A DNA stretch of 64,000 nucleotides from Dermacentor variabilis. Its lineage: Eukaryota; Arthropoda; Arachnida; Ixodida; Ixodidae. This document shows, piece after piece, positions 1-10,554 of the stretch (position 1 is its first letter; each line of letters begins with the position of its first letter). Position numbers and translations under genes: made by a program. A model generated the notes under the pieces. It ran no database searches and was not told the DNA's origin. It was given only the letters and a program-made list of their open reading frames with translations. The DNA is taken from the NCBI RefSeq assembly GCF_050947875.1, contig NC_134568.1, positions 211,177,632-211,241,631 on the forward strand. Direction: 5' to 3'.

Positions 1-2611
1 AGACAAACCAAACGGTCTGCACACACCAAACATTCTTCAGCAGATGCCCCATTTCATTCCTTTCATCACTTTCCGCACTTCCATGACAAAAAAAAAGCTA
101 CAACAAAACTTACCTTTATTATGTGTAGACTTTATGAGGGTTGTGGTCAACAACAAAAAAGGTGCCTTTCAATTCTTCTCGTGTACACTCGTGGGCTCGC
201 AACAAATCATGAGCGGCAATGATAGTGGCCACGTTTACACTGATACGTTAGAAGTGTACCCTATTTATACGCCAATGCTTGTAACGCAGCTAAGATATTT
301 GCACCCACCCTTAGCGGAGACGTGCCGTATTAGGATAGCAGTGAAGACAAATGCTGCAGTCTCTGCAGCATGCCCGCCATGTGTTTCTATGTCACTGGCA
401 GCTAAGCATGCCCATCTCTGTTTCTGTCCCCTCAAAGTGGTCATGGCTACGTTATAATTATTGTCGCAAACTTGCCGATATTAACAATATTATTCATTAC
501 TGATACGGAAGAAACTATTTCAATGCACGTAATGTACTAACGAGAAGAAAAGAAATTGCGTTCGGCTTGCTCTGCCGGCCGCCATTTAGTTTTGGTGTCC
601 CGCACTACATACAGCGGCAGCTGCCTATTTGTTGACCTGTTGTCATCCCGCAGCAAACGTGGGATGAAAAAAAAAGTTTTTTTCTTTCCGCAGGAAATTT
701 CACCCATGTAATTTAACCCTGAATTTACATCAATTTTTTTTTTTTACAAAAAAGCGCAATCATTATGCGAGTAAATATGGTAATCACATTCACGAGACTT
801 TGCGTGACTTGGCTAGAAAAGAAAGGATACCTTCAAGAAAAGATTGTCACTGAGCGTGTTCCTTCCCTTCCACATAATACTCGTCATTGGTAGCCACGGA
901 TAGATGTGCGAGGTACTCACCGTTACACATAACCTGAACATGCTTTAATTGCCTTTTTTGCTTCTGTGGTGGAGCGTGCTATAGATTCCTGGTTTGGCTG
1001 TCTTGAATGTGCTAGCTGGATGCATCTTCCTTTGAAAGCATTCAATGCTTGTTCTGTAAAGCCTGTGTCTGTTAAAGGGCCCCTGACCAAGGTTGAGCAT
1101 CGCAAACAAAACAAGCGCACCGCGTATCACATGGTGGCCGTCGTGTTAGCAAAGCATGGAACTGCTGTGTGGCACTAAAGCGGTCAAAATTTCAAACAGA
1201 AGGCTGCGCACCCTTCATCTACGAAGCCGCACTTCGAGCAAGATAGTCAAGCTCACATGCACAAACGCCTCTACGCAAGATGCACTGCTTGCCGCATCAC
1301 CGACCCTGCCATATGACTTTGGTTGGTCATCCAATGTGGAGCATTCAACGTTGGCACTGGAAACGCACCTTGCAGCAAAGCAAAGGAAAATTTAAAAAAA
1401 AGAAGCAGTGCCCGTCATTGCAACATGTCGCTATCCCTTGGCTCCGGTATGGGAGAAGGCGGGGAAGCAATGCTGCTTGTGGGACTCTAGTTGAGGCAAA
1501 GGTGGAGAGTCTCCGTTGACACTTACGCTCGCCTCCTTGCGGAATGGTACCAGGACAGCTCAATTTCTTTTGTCTCCAATAGTGAATCAATTTGAAAATT
1601 TTTTTTTCATAAGAAGCTTCCTAGATGTTGCCACATCGCTTTTTATGTAACCAAAATTTGCAGTGGGGCCTGGTGAGAGGGGCCCTTTTAAGTTATGCCG
1701 TTGTAGATGTACCTTCATTATTCTGGTCTAGTCTTATGGTGCCTGTACATATTTTTTGTAGAAAGGTCACTTCTTACCCTCGGAATAGTTAGAGGCTTCT
1801 AATCTACTACCAAAGCGAAGCAGTTTAGTGAAAACTGCTTACACTGCTTCAGCTCGCCTAACATTAACCTCTCCTACACTTCTCTCTCCTTGATACCATA
1901 CCGTGCTAAGTCATACAAACCACTGTCTGCTAGTCCCCACACTTACTGGGCGTTTGAACTGCCTAGCTTCTAGCGATTCCACTAGCAGTTGTCTAGGCCA
2001 CCACTTGGTAGTGGCTGACATATTAAACAGCAGCTCGAATGTATAGTACAATGCATTCTCTTTTCCAACATAAAAGAAACAGCTTATTAGAAACGGCATG
2101 CTTCAGACATCCATGTGATCACCATTAATGCCAAGTCTTTTTATATGGGAAAGCTCAAACTGGTGCACCTATCTACACAGCTTTAGCCAGTCATAAGAGC
2201 GAGTCCTGTGCAGAGTGCATAAGCTTTTGTGCCAGTGTTCCCTAGATTACTGGTAAGCATGGTTCCATTCTCATGGGTTGATGCTCTTTAGTCATTTCTG
2301 GCACATGTGCCATTAAACACCACAAATCAATCTATTCTCATGGGTGAAAAACAATTGTGTGACGCTTGCAAGTCACTGATATATATTGAATTTGTGCAAG
2401 GGCAGCAGAAAAGTCATCAACTGTGCTGACAATTAAAGAAAAGTAGGAAAATGGGATTTGCTGTGTGCTTTTTTGTTTGACACTCCATGTACAGTTATTG
2501 CCATAGTACGGGGTGTGCCAGCTACCACATGGCCCTTCCCACTGTGCAGGGTAGCATACCGAAACTATGGTTAACCTTCCTGCCTCTTTCTATACATCCT
2601 TTCTCCCGCTC
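1..2611. other. Non-coding stretch, probably last intron of PRPF19
   Basis: It lies directly upstream of the terminal PRPF19 exon and is therefore probably intron. I see no coding exon, RNA gene or clear mobile element in it, only A/T homopolymer runs (for example around 666-692 and 737-750) and short chance reading frames. Intron membership is inferred from position only. Confidence 0.5.
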
Positions 2612-3126
2612 TTTAAAGGGACACTAAATAGAAAAATGATTTCTTCTGTATCGGTAAATTGCCTCTCTACTACGCCAAAAACACCACTCTTGCCACGATA
2701 AGATACTTGGTAAGCCAGAAAAAGCGCAAGAACGAAAGATGGGTGGCGACGCCCCCTTGAATTTCCCGCACCTGGTTGCTGTGATGTCATGGATTTTGAT
2801 GGCATCTCCTAGGGCCTACTTAATTATATAGCGGTACAGATTGACTACATTGTGTTCTAAAGGAACCAAACATTCAACATGGCAAATTTCGGGAACCTTT
2901 ACTCAGCCAAGGCGGCCCAAACGCGAAAACATACTTTGGAATCCCTGACGTCACACTGACATACCGGCGTTGGCGTTTAGGCACAAATTTCAAATACTGA
3001 TACTTCGACCTTCATTTTCTTGTCTAATAATCAAACTATTATTTTGAAATGGCTGCCTGCAGTGTTCTCAAACGATGCTTTATTAGTCTAAACTGATTTG
3101 TTGTTTCACTTTAGTGTCCCTTTAAA
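2612..3126. mobile_element. 515-bp MITE with perfect 17-bp terminal inverted repeats
   Basis: The element starts with TTTAAAGGGACACTAAA at 2612 and ends with the exact reverse complement at 3110-3126. It has no coding capacity. The short perfect inverted ends around a non-coding core fit a non-autonomous DNA transposon; the TTTAAA at both tips leaves open whether the duplicated target is TTAA-like. An A-rich run follows directly (3127-3152). It sits in the probable last intron of PRPF19. Confidence 0.7.
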
Positions 3127-4893
3127 AAAAAAAGAAAAGAAAAAAAAAGAAAACTGAGCGTAGTATGTGGGCAGAAACTATTGCATGTTGTTAGCATCCA
3201 TTTGAAGATAGGACCAATATGCATTCTCCATGACCAAATATTTATAATTAACCTTTATAACTTGTGTTCACTGTATCATTATTAGACCTTTAGAGTATAT
3301 TTGGAACTTCAGTTTCAGTTCATGGTGTATTACAGTTTGTGTAGTTTTTTTCTCCGCTGCTTTTGAAATAACAGCCATGAAATTTCAAAATGCTGATGCA
3401 CCTCTGTTTTTGTGCCACAGTAGTCCTGCTCTAAAACATGCCATGAATGAATCTGAATGCCATGAATGTCATCTGAAGAAGCCTACTTTGAAAACTGAGC
3501 ACATACAGTACTATCTCCGTTGTGCAGTTGACACTGAGACTACCAGATGCCTCATATTGACCGAAAACAGAAGTGCTCGTTACACATTCTGTACCGCAGG
3601 AGTCTTAAACACAGATGGCACAAAGTGCTGGACACACGTGCACACACAAAAAGTTTGCAGCTGTTATTTTGGGAAGGGAATAGGCATCACTAATTTATTT
3701 TGGTTGCATGCTAGTGCCACTTTTGCGCCTCTCGTTTGCCATTACATTTGCTGTGCTATCTGTGCTCCAGGACTTGTCAGGTGACAAGCTTGCCATGTGA
3801 TGGCTGAAGCATGGCTAAATGCTTTTGGGGTTAAAGAGGCTCTGTAATAATTTTTCTGCATACCTTAGAAACACATTATAATAAGTGCAATACGTTTCAA
3901 TAAGTATACTGCCAAATAAATTTTTGCAAAGATCAATAACAGTGGACAAAAAGAGCACAAGAGTAGTTTATGTTCCCCATTCCCCCTTAACAGTGTGTTT
4001 TGACTTAGCTGGTGTGGCACCTGTAGTAATGCTCTGCCTATTTCTCCTTTCTTTTCCCTTACATGATTACATCACATATGGTAACCCTTCATGAGTGGTG
4101 TTTTACAAAGACACCTGAGAGTTGTAGTGGAGTGGTGGGAGGACAAGTGGGATGCATTAACTGTCACTTTCTTATTTGCTAGAAGATTAGAGGGATGTGC
4201 TTAAGTAATTCATGGTCATGAACAATTGTCCAGTGGCTGGCATCTATGGGCTGTCTCTCTGCCTATGACATTGACAGTGGCAAAAGAGAACAGGCTTTTA
4301 ATACTACAGGAGGGAGGGCAATCTATTATAAGAGATTGTGGGTTCCCTGTTGCAAGCAGTGGAATAGTATTCAGCTCACACTTTCATGGTAGCAGATCTC
4401 ATGTTTTTTTTTCCATGTACAAAATGAGTTTTCATGGCCCTCTGAGAAAATTTGATGCCTTATAATAAGGCCCCTCTTGTCAAGGTTATTGGCCAGTGCA
4501 AATGAATTTTCCAAGTTATTGAGAGTTAGTAATAAGCCTATGATCTACTTACTTACTAGTCCATCTTTAATGTCAATGTTTCACCTTGTCAAAAAATGAG
4601 TAAGCTGTGGTACAAAACTAATCTGCATTCAAATATTTATTCATATTTGAAAATGTTTGCCTAAATTATTTTTATCATTTGCATGTGCCAGAGAGGCATG
4701 CATGCTTTGTACAAGAGTGCAGTGATAACTGCTGGGCTATGATTCCAAGTATAACTTGTAACATAATTTGAGGTTTTGGATACACATATGTGCATTAGGC
4801 CCAAAACAATGTTATATGTTTAGTGGAATGCACTATTGAGAGGCATTATGTATCATGCATGCAAGCTCTTCTTTCTTCATTTATTTTGTGCAG
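3127..4893. other. Probable PRPF19 intron, no gene seen
   Basis: The stretch between the MITE and the PRPF19 exon is AT-rich. It contains an open frame at 3377-3784 that resembles nothing and has no supporting splice or codon signal. The intron ends in a pyrimidine-rich tract and a TTTTGTGCAG acceptor whose AG is 4892-4893. Confidence 0.5.
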
Positions 4894-5604
4894 GTGACAT
4901 CAGTGGTATTCCACCCAGATGAAGACACAGCAGTGACAGCATCACCAGACACCACAGTTCGTGTCTGGCACATCCCATCTGCACAGACAACTCAGATTAT
5001 TCGTGCTCACGAGGGACCAGTAACTGGACTTAGCTTGCATGCAACCGGTGACTACCTGCTGTCAACGTCAACTGACCAGCATTGGGCTTTCTCTGACCTT
5101 CACACTGGCCGTGTGCTGGCTCGTGTGCTTGACAATTGTGGCCTGACAGCAGCCGAGTTCCATCCTGATGGTTTAATTTTAGGCACAGGCACATCAGATG
5201 CCTTAGTCAAGATTTGGGATTTGAAAGAGCGCACTAATGTCGCAAACTTCCCAGGTCACTCAGGCTCCATCACAGCACTGGCATTTTCAGAAAACGGATA
5301 TTACCTGGCCACAGCAGCAGGGGATGCTGCTGTAAAGCTGTGGGATTTGCGTAAGCTGAAGAACTTTAGAACTATTGTCCTGGAAGACGGCTATGAAGTG
5401 CGGGATTTGTACTTCGACCAGAGTGGTACCTACCTGGCAGTGGCAGGAACAGATGTCCGTCTCTACCTTTGCAAGCAGTGGGACACACTGAAGGTATTTT
5501 CAGACCACACAGCTTTGGCAACAGGTGTGCGATTCACTCACCGTGCCCGCAACGTGGCCTCGGTCTCCATGGATCGTACCCTCAAGATTTACGGGTTATC
5601 ATAA
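4894..5604 (+). CDS. PRPF19: Pre-mRNA-processing factor 19, terminal exon (WD40 half)
   Basis: PRPF19/Prp19 is the U-box E3 ubiquitin ligase of the NineTeen complex, needed for spliceosome activation in the nucleus and for DNA damage signalling. This exon codes for the C-terminal 236 residues, the WD40 propeller. It opens with [12 protein letters not shown] right after a TTTTGTGCAG acceptor, so the ATG at 4855 lies in the intron and is not a start. Diagnostic family strings are [57 protein letters not shown] and LYLCKQW. It ends [15 protein letters not shown], the usual end of the family. The family is about 500 residues long, so the U-box and coiled-coil half is encoded upstream of the window. 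The frame is intact, with no stops or frameshifts, in contrast to its neighbours. An RTE relic begins about 280 bp downstream. Confidence 0.96.
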   Translation: MTSVVFHPDEDTAVTASPDTTVRVWHIPSAQTTQIIRAHEGPVTGLSLHATGDYLLSTSTDQHWAFSDLHTGRVLARVLDNCGLTAAEFHPDGLILGTGTSDALVKIWDLKERTNVANFPGHSGSITALAFSENGYYLATAAGDAAVKLWDLRKLKNFRTIVLEDGYEVRDLYFDQSGTYLAVAGTDVRLYLCKQWDTLKVFSDHTALATGVRFTHRARNVASVSMDRTLKIYGLS

Positions 5605-5700
5605 GAAGCACAGGGCTGACACCCTGCCAGTCATTTTTTCCCAGACAAGAAGCATTTGCCATTCAAGTCCAGAAGACTTCATCCCTTTACATTTTATTCT

Positions 5701-5706
5701 AATAAA
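5701..5706 (+). terminator. PRPF19 poly(A) signal
   Basis: AATAAA lies 97 bp after the PRPF19 stop codon, so the 3' UTR would be about 115-125 nt. It is the first canonical hexamer after the stop, which makes it the likely cleavage signal. Confidence 0.75.
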
Positions 5707-5879
5707 GTTACTTCTAAAAGCATCAGGCCTTTGTAACTGTTAGTGATAGTTAGCCCATCTCATTTGCAGTTGCAGTTTTGAAAAAGGATGCACCCAGTAA
5801 AGTCTTTTATCTGCGTTGTTGGTTGCCCTTGCAACAGAATTTCGAGCTATGCTGGCATGGCTTTTGTGTAATAATTTGT

Positions 5880-7450
5880 TACTTTTAAAAAGCGGCGGAA
5901 AAATTCTATACTGACCTGTAGAGTACCCAGAGGACTCGGGAGTACTCTATTCGAAACAGTGAACAGTTTACAGAAACTCCTATAACTAGAGATGAGGTCA
6001 GAACAGCCTTGCAAGGCATGAAACGGGGGAAAGCGGCAGGAGAGGATGGAATAAGTCGATTTAATCAAAGATGGAGGAGACATAATACTAGGAAAACTGG
6101 CGACTCTCTATACGAAGTGTCTATTGACTGCAATGATCCCAGAAAACTGGAAGAATGCAAACACTATACTAATCCACAAAAAGGAAGACTGTAAAGAACT
6201 GAAAAATTATAGGCCCATTAGCTTACTCCCAGTATTATAAAATATTTACTTTAATAATCTCCAATAAAATTAAGAGCAACACTGGACTTTAGTCAACCAA
6301 GGGAACAGGCAAGCTTCAGGAAAGGATACTCTACAATGGATCACATCCATGTCATTAATCAGGCAGTCAAAAAATCTGCAGAGTACAATAGGCCTCTCTA
6401 TCTGGCTTTCATAAAATTACGAAAGGCATTTGATTCAGTAAAGATAGCAGCAGTCATGGAGGCATTACGTGATCAAGGAGTACAGACTGCTTACATAAAT
6501 ACCTTGGAAAATATCTACAGAGATTCCACAGCCACCTTAATTCTACACAAGAAAAGTAGGAAGATACCTATAAAGAAAGGAGTCAGACAAGGAGACACAA
6601 TCTCTGCAATGCTGTTCACTGCGTGCTTGGAAGAAGTATTCAATCTATTAAACTGGGAAGGTTTGGGAGTAAGGATCGACGGCGAATACCTCGGCAACCT
6701 TCGGTTTGCCGATGACATTGTTCTATTCAGCAAAACTGCGGACGAGTTACAACAAATGATTGAGAACCTTAACAGATAGCGTGTAAGAGTGGGGCTGAAG
6801 ATTAATATGCAAAAGACAAATATAATGATAAATAACCGGGCAAGGAAACAGGAGTTCAAGATTGCAAGTCAGGCTCTAGAGTCTGTGAAGGAGTACGTTT
6901 ACCTAGGTCAACTAATCACAGGGAACCCTGACCATGAGAAAGAAATTCACAGAAGAATAAAAATGGGTTGGATCACCTACGGCAAACATCGTGAGCTCCT
7001 GGCTGAAAGCTTACTGTTATCATTGAAAAGGACAATATACAATCAGTGCATTTTACTGGTGCTGACATATGGGACAGAGACTTGGAGACTGACAAAGAAG
7101 CTTGAGACCAAGTGCTTGAGACTGAGCAAAGAGCGATAAAACGAAGAATGCTAGGCATAACATTTACGAGACAGAAAGAGCAGTTTGGATTAGAGAGCAA
7201 ACGAGTATGGACAATATTCTAATAGATATCAAGAGAAAAAAATGGCACTAAGCAGGTCATGTAATGCGCAGATTTGATAACCGTTGGACCATTAGGGTGA
7301 CAGAAAGGTGACAGAGAAGGGAAGCGCAGTAGAGGACGGCAGAATGCGCTGGTGCTAGTTGAAATTGGTTGGCTCAGAACAGGGGTAAGTGGAGATAGTA
7401 GGGAGAGGCCTTCGTCTGCAGTGGACATAAATAGGCTGATGATAATGATG
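5880..7450 (+). pseudogene. RTE-clade LINE relic (reverse transcriptase part)
   Basis: Degraded 3' half of the same LINE family as the long copy at 26089-30135. Recognisable blocks are MKRGKAAGEDGIS (about 6015-6055), KKGVRQGD, LRFADDIVLF (RT catalytic box near 6703) and VGLKINMQKT, then a remnant of the C-terminal region. Breaks seen: loss of frame after GEDGIS near 6055, an in-frame stop at 6777-6779, and further frame loss after 7139. In RT motif A the expected catalytic Asp is replaced (AFIKLRKAFDSV against AFIDYEKAFDSV in the long copy). It ends at AGGCTGATGATAATG (7433-7447), the same short TGA-repeat tail as the long copy. It is 5' truncated, old and inactive. Confidence 0.88.
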
Positions 7451-8852
7451 GACACCCTGGATAATGGTCTTAGTAGCAGCAAGGTAGTCATTCACAAGGC
7501 TTAGTCGGACTGCCACCTGTAGTGAAGTCTATTGTAATCTCACATGGGTTTCAAATCAGTAGAAGCAAACATGTGAAACTGTGCATGTAACTGTTACTAC
7601 TGGAGATTGTTTCCCTCTAAGTGTACATGCTGTGCTTCCAAACCATATGGAACTCAGGAGTGTGTTAATGCCCACAAGTTTTCTACTGAACACTCATAAT
7701 GGGCATTGACTTGCATTCAAAGGGAAGATTGTTTCCTGTCTTACATACTGGAACAAGAGCAGCACAGCTCGAAAACAATGTGCTGAGAATGTTCAACAGT
7801 AGTCAAATGCATAATCAAAAGTTGCAGATAAAAGCACAACTCGTTATCAACCTTTGATAGTGCATTATTGTTGCTGGGCTGGTTGGTTCTTACAGTGCAC
7901 AAAATACAAGTAAGGAAACAACTGAACAGGAAGAACATCAAAGAGAAACACAAAGCAGTGCCTGCTATAGAAGGAATATAACATACTAATACAACTTGCT
8001 GTGCTAGTTCGTTCATGCTTCTTTCGATGGAAAAGGTTGGACAGAAAAGAATATCTTTTCTATTCTTTCCTATCTGGTCATTTCCTTACCTGTTTTTGCA
8101 TCTTTTCCACTGCAAGAACTTTGATAGTGCATTTGAGTGGCTGTTGAAAGTTCTCATTGCAATGCACGCAACGTTAGCAGTCCAATGATGCCTTCGTGAA
8201 ACTTGATAGGGCTGTCATGACTGGCAGTCTTGTGCTCGGATTATGCCTGGCCCATGTTGACCAAGACACATCTGGCCATAAAACTCTTCTGACCTGAAAA
8301 CCTCTGACCTGGTCCAGCTTTGTATACTCGTGTGGCATCCCTATGTAACCTATCAATCTCAACTTCACCCCTTTTCTCTACTTGTTTTCCTTTTGCTGCA
8401 GAGCAGTGTTGTTTTAATGTTTATAACTCTCATTGATTCCTGGAAGCATAGGCACCAACTGCAGGAGGGCTCCGGAGTCCGAGCCCCCCTCTGGAGTTTT
8501 CCCGGAGGGGGCAAAGCACCCCCCCCCCCACTCGGAATGTCATTACCAGAGTTTTGTCACCCATATTATTTGAGGTTACTTTTGACTTCTCTCGACCTTT
8601 TAACTTAAAGTTTTATTGTGGCTAATAGCTTACTGCATCATTGCTTGCATTGCATCAGACATGCACGGCTTTTGATTCATGCTTTCGCTGTCTTTCTGCA
8701 AATCCTGACAATAGGAAGACAAGTGCATTAGAAACACTAGCAGCGGCTGCCTCATCCGTATTTTCTCACTTAAACATTGTTTTAAATTTCTACTGTAAAC
8801 AATATGCACATATACAATATATTTAAATATACACACAGGACAAAGTTTATTA
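7451..8852. other. Intergenic stretch, no gene seen
   Basis: No supported exon or RNA gene. There is a C run at 8520-8530 within a GC-richer patch at about 8455-8545, and otherwise AT-rich single-copy-looking sequence. Short frames here show no family resemblance. Confidence 0.4.
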
Positions 8853-10215
8853 CAGTCGAACCCACCTACAACAATATTCAAGTGCCACGAACATTCCATT
8901 GTTATAACCGATAATTATTGTAACCGGGTTGCATGAAAAAATCAAAATATGGGGATGGCAGAGCTGACATGAGAAAACTATATATGCAGGGAGGCCAGTG
9001 CCCCTCCTCACCATCTTCCTCCGCCCGGCTGCTGATTGTGTTCACTCGTTTAACTGCTTCCTGGGTGCTCTGATCGCATGCAACAAGCCGCGGCTGTCGA
9101 TGTTAAAGAATGGCACTGATAAACAACTGCAAAGAGGTGTCACGGGTGGCAAGCGATATGCGAGCACCGCCGAGGCATCACTTTGGTGGCTCCAAAAGGG
9201 GCCTTTTAAAAATTGCGAGAAGGCTGCCATGGCAGCCTGTTAGCTTGAGAAATCCAGAAGAAACTCTAAGGAGAGATTGCCACAAGTATCTCACCATGTA
9301 CTCACTGGCTTGTACGAGAAAAGCCTATGTCCGTCAGCCGTGCATGCTTTAGGCGAAGCATGCCGACATCCTTCTTCAACGCATCCAAGTGCTCCACTTA
9401 GTGCAGCGGAAGATTCCTCGCGAAAACGAAGGCCTGGAGGGGACTGAATCATGCCGGGCCTCCTGTGAGGACAACGTTCAGGCAGCCTGCCCTACCGCTT
9501 CATCGCTGCCGTCGTCGCTGTCGCTATCCGATGCAAGCACGTTCGTGACGATCGTCTCATCGGTTAGAAGCACTTAGTTTCGAAATCTATAGCCGTGCAC
9601 TTTCTTTTCACCGGCAATGGCGTGCATTGCTAATGACCAGCAGGCAGATCAGCCATCTTCCGTTTCAACACTGAGTCAAGCAAAGTTGAGAAATCGCGTG
9701 GCCAGGAACAACTTCGACACATCCAACAAAAACTAACGCAAACGATTAAGCTGTTCGCAGAACTGCACTGAATAAGGAGCCAGCGAGCAACATGCGAGTA
9801 ATCTGCTTGCAGTGCAGTTGGCACGGTCCATTTGCGTTTCGGAGGGTGGGACGGCTTAGATCTATGGATGCAGCCCATTGATGTTCGGAGGGGTGGAAGG
9901 GCGACGGGAGAGAGCTGCGCGAGGATGGCTGGAAAATGAGCTTGCGACGGCTGTTGGAGTGGCGGGCCATTGTGCAGCGGCTTGAATTTCTCGTTTACTT
10001 TTTTTTTCTTTTCGAGGATTTCGGTTTTCACTACCTTTCGGGTCGGGACACCCAGCAGCCAGACTTCATCATTAAAACCGATAATGCGGCTTTGGGGCAT
10101 TGTAGTAAGGGGGTTATTTCACCATGGAAAACATACAAAACTTGACAGTGCAGTAGCTTCTCATTGTTATAACCAATATATTGTTAAAACCGGTATCATT
10201 ATAAGTGGGTTTGAC
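8853..10215. mobile_element. Tigger/pogo-like DNA transposon relic with TA target duplication
   Basis: The element begins TA|CAGTCGAACCCAC (TA at 8851-8852) and ends GTGGGTTTGAC|TA (TA at 10216-10217). The reverse complement of the right end matches the left end, and both contain CATTGTTATAACC a little further in. These are the ends and target duplication expected of the pogo/Tigger branch of Tc1/mariner. On the minus strand a remnant acidic segment ending SDSDDGSDEAVGQAA-stop (about 9470-9560) looks like the acidic C-terminal part of such transposases. No continuous transposase frame remains, so it is a degraded or internally deleted copy. Confidence 0.65.
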
Positions 10216-10554
10216 TATATATTTGAAAGAGAAGGAAGTAGCCAACTAAATTTATTTGTAAACGTATGAATAGCCTATGCCTAGAAAATTAATATGTTGC
10301 TGTATTTTTGCCTCGCTTCAAATTGCTTTGCGTCCTCTTTTGACCCTGAAAAAAAAATCCGCAGACTTCAGTGACTCCTTTGGCAGAGCCTTTTATCAAT
10401 GGCGTGTGAAATGCACGTGAATGATATGTCTCAGTATTGCTTCTCCTTCCAGTAAGCAATGCTAACGACTAATGAAAAAAAGAAAACTCCTTTAATAATT
10501 TACATTTATTAGGGATGGAACAATCGTCACTTGCATGCAGAAGACATAAATATA
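10216..10554. other. AT-rich spacer, no gene seen
   Basis: Between the Tigger-like element and the mariner element. AT-rich, with a short TA run (10550-10558) that became the mariner target site. Nothing coding is visible. Confidence 0.4.

Noticed and set aside
44..457. 137-codon open frame at the window start
   Set aside because: No family resemblance and low-complexity composition; no supporting exon signals.
3377..3784. 135-codon open frame on the plus strand
   Set aside because: Cys/His-rich but with no recognisable pattern, no splice context and in the probable PRPF19 intron; treated as chance.
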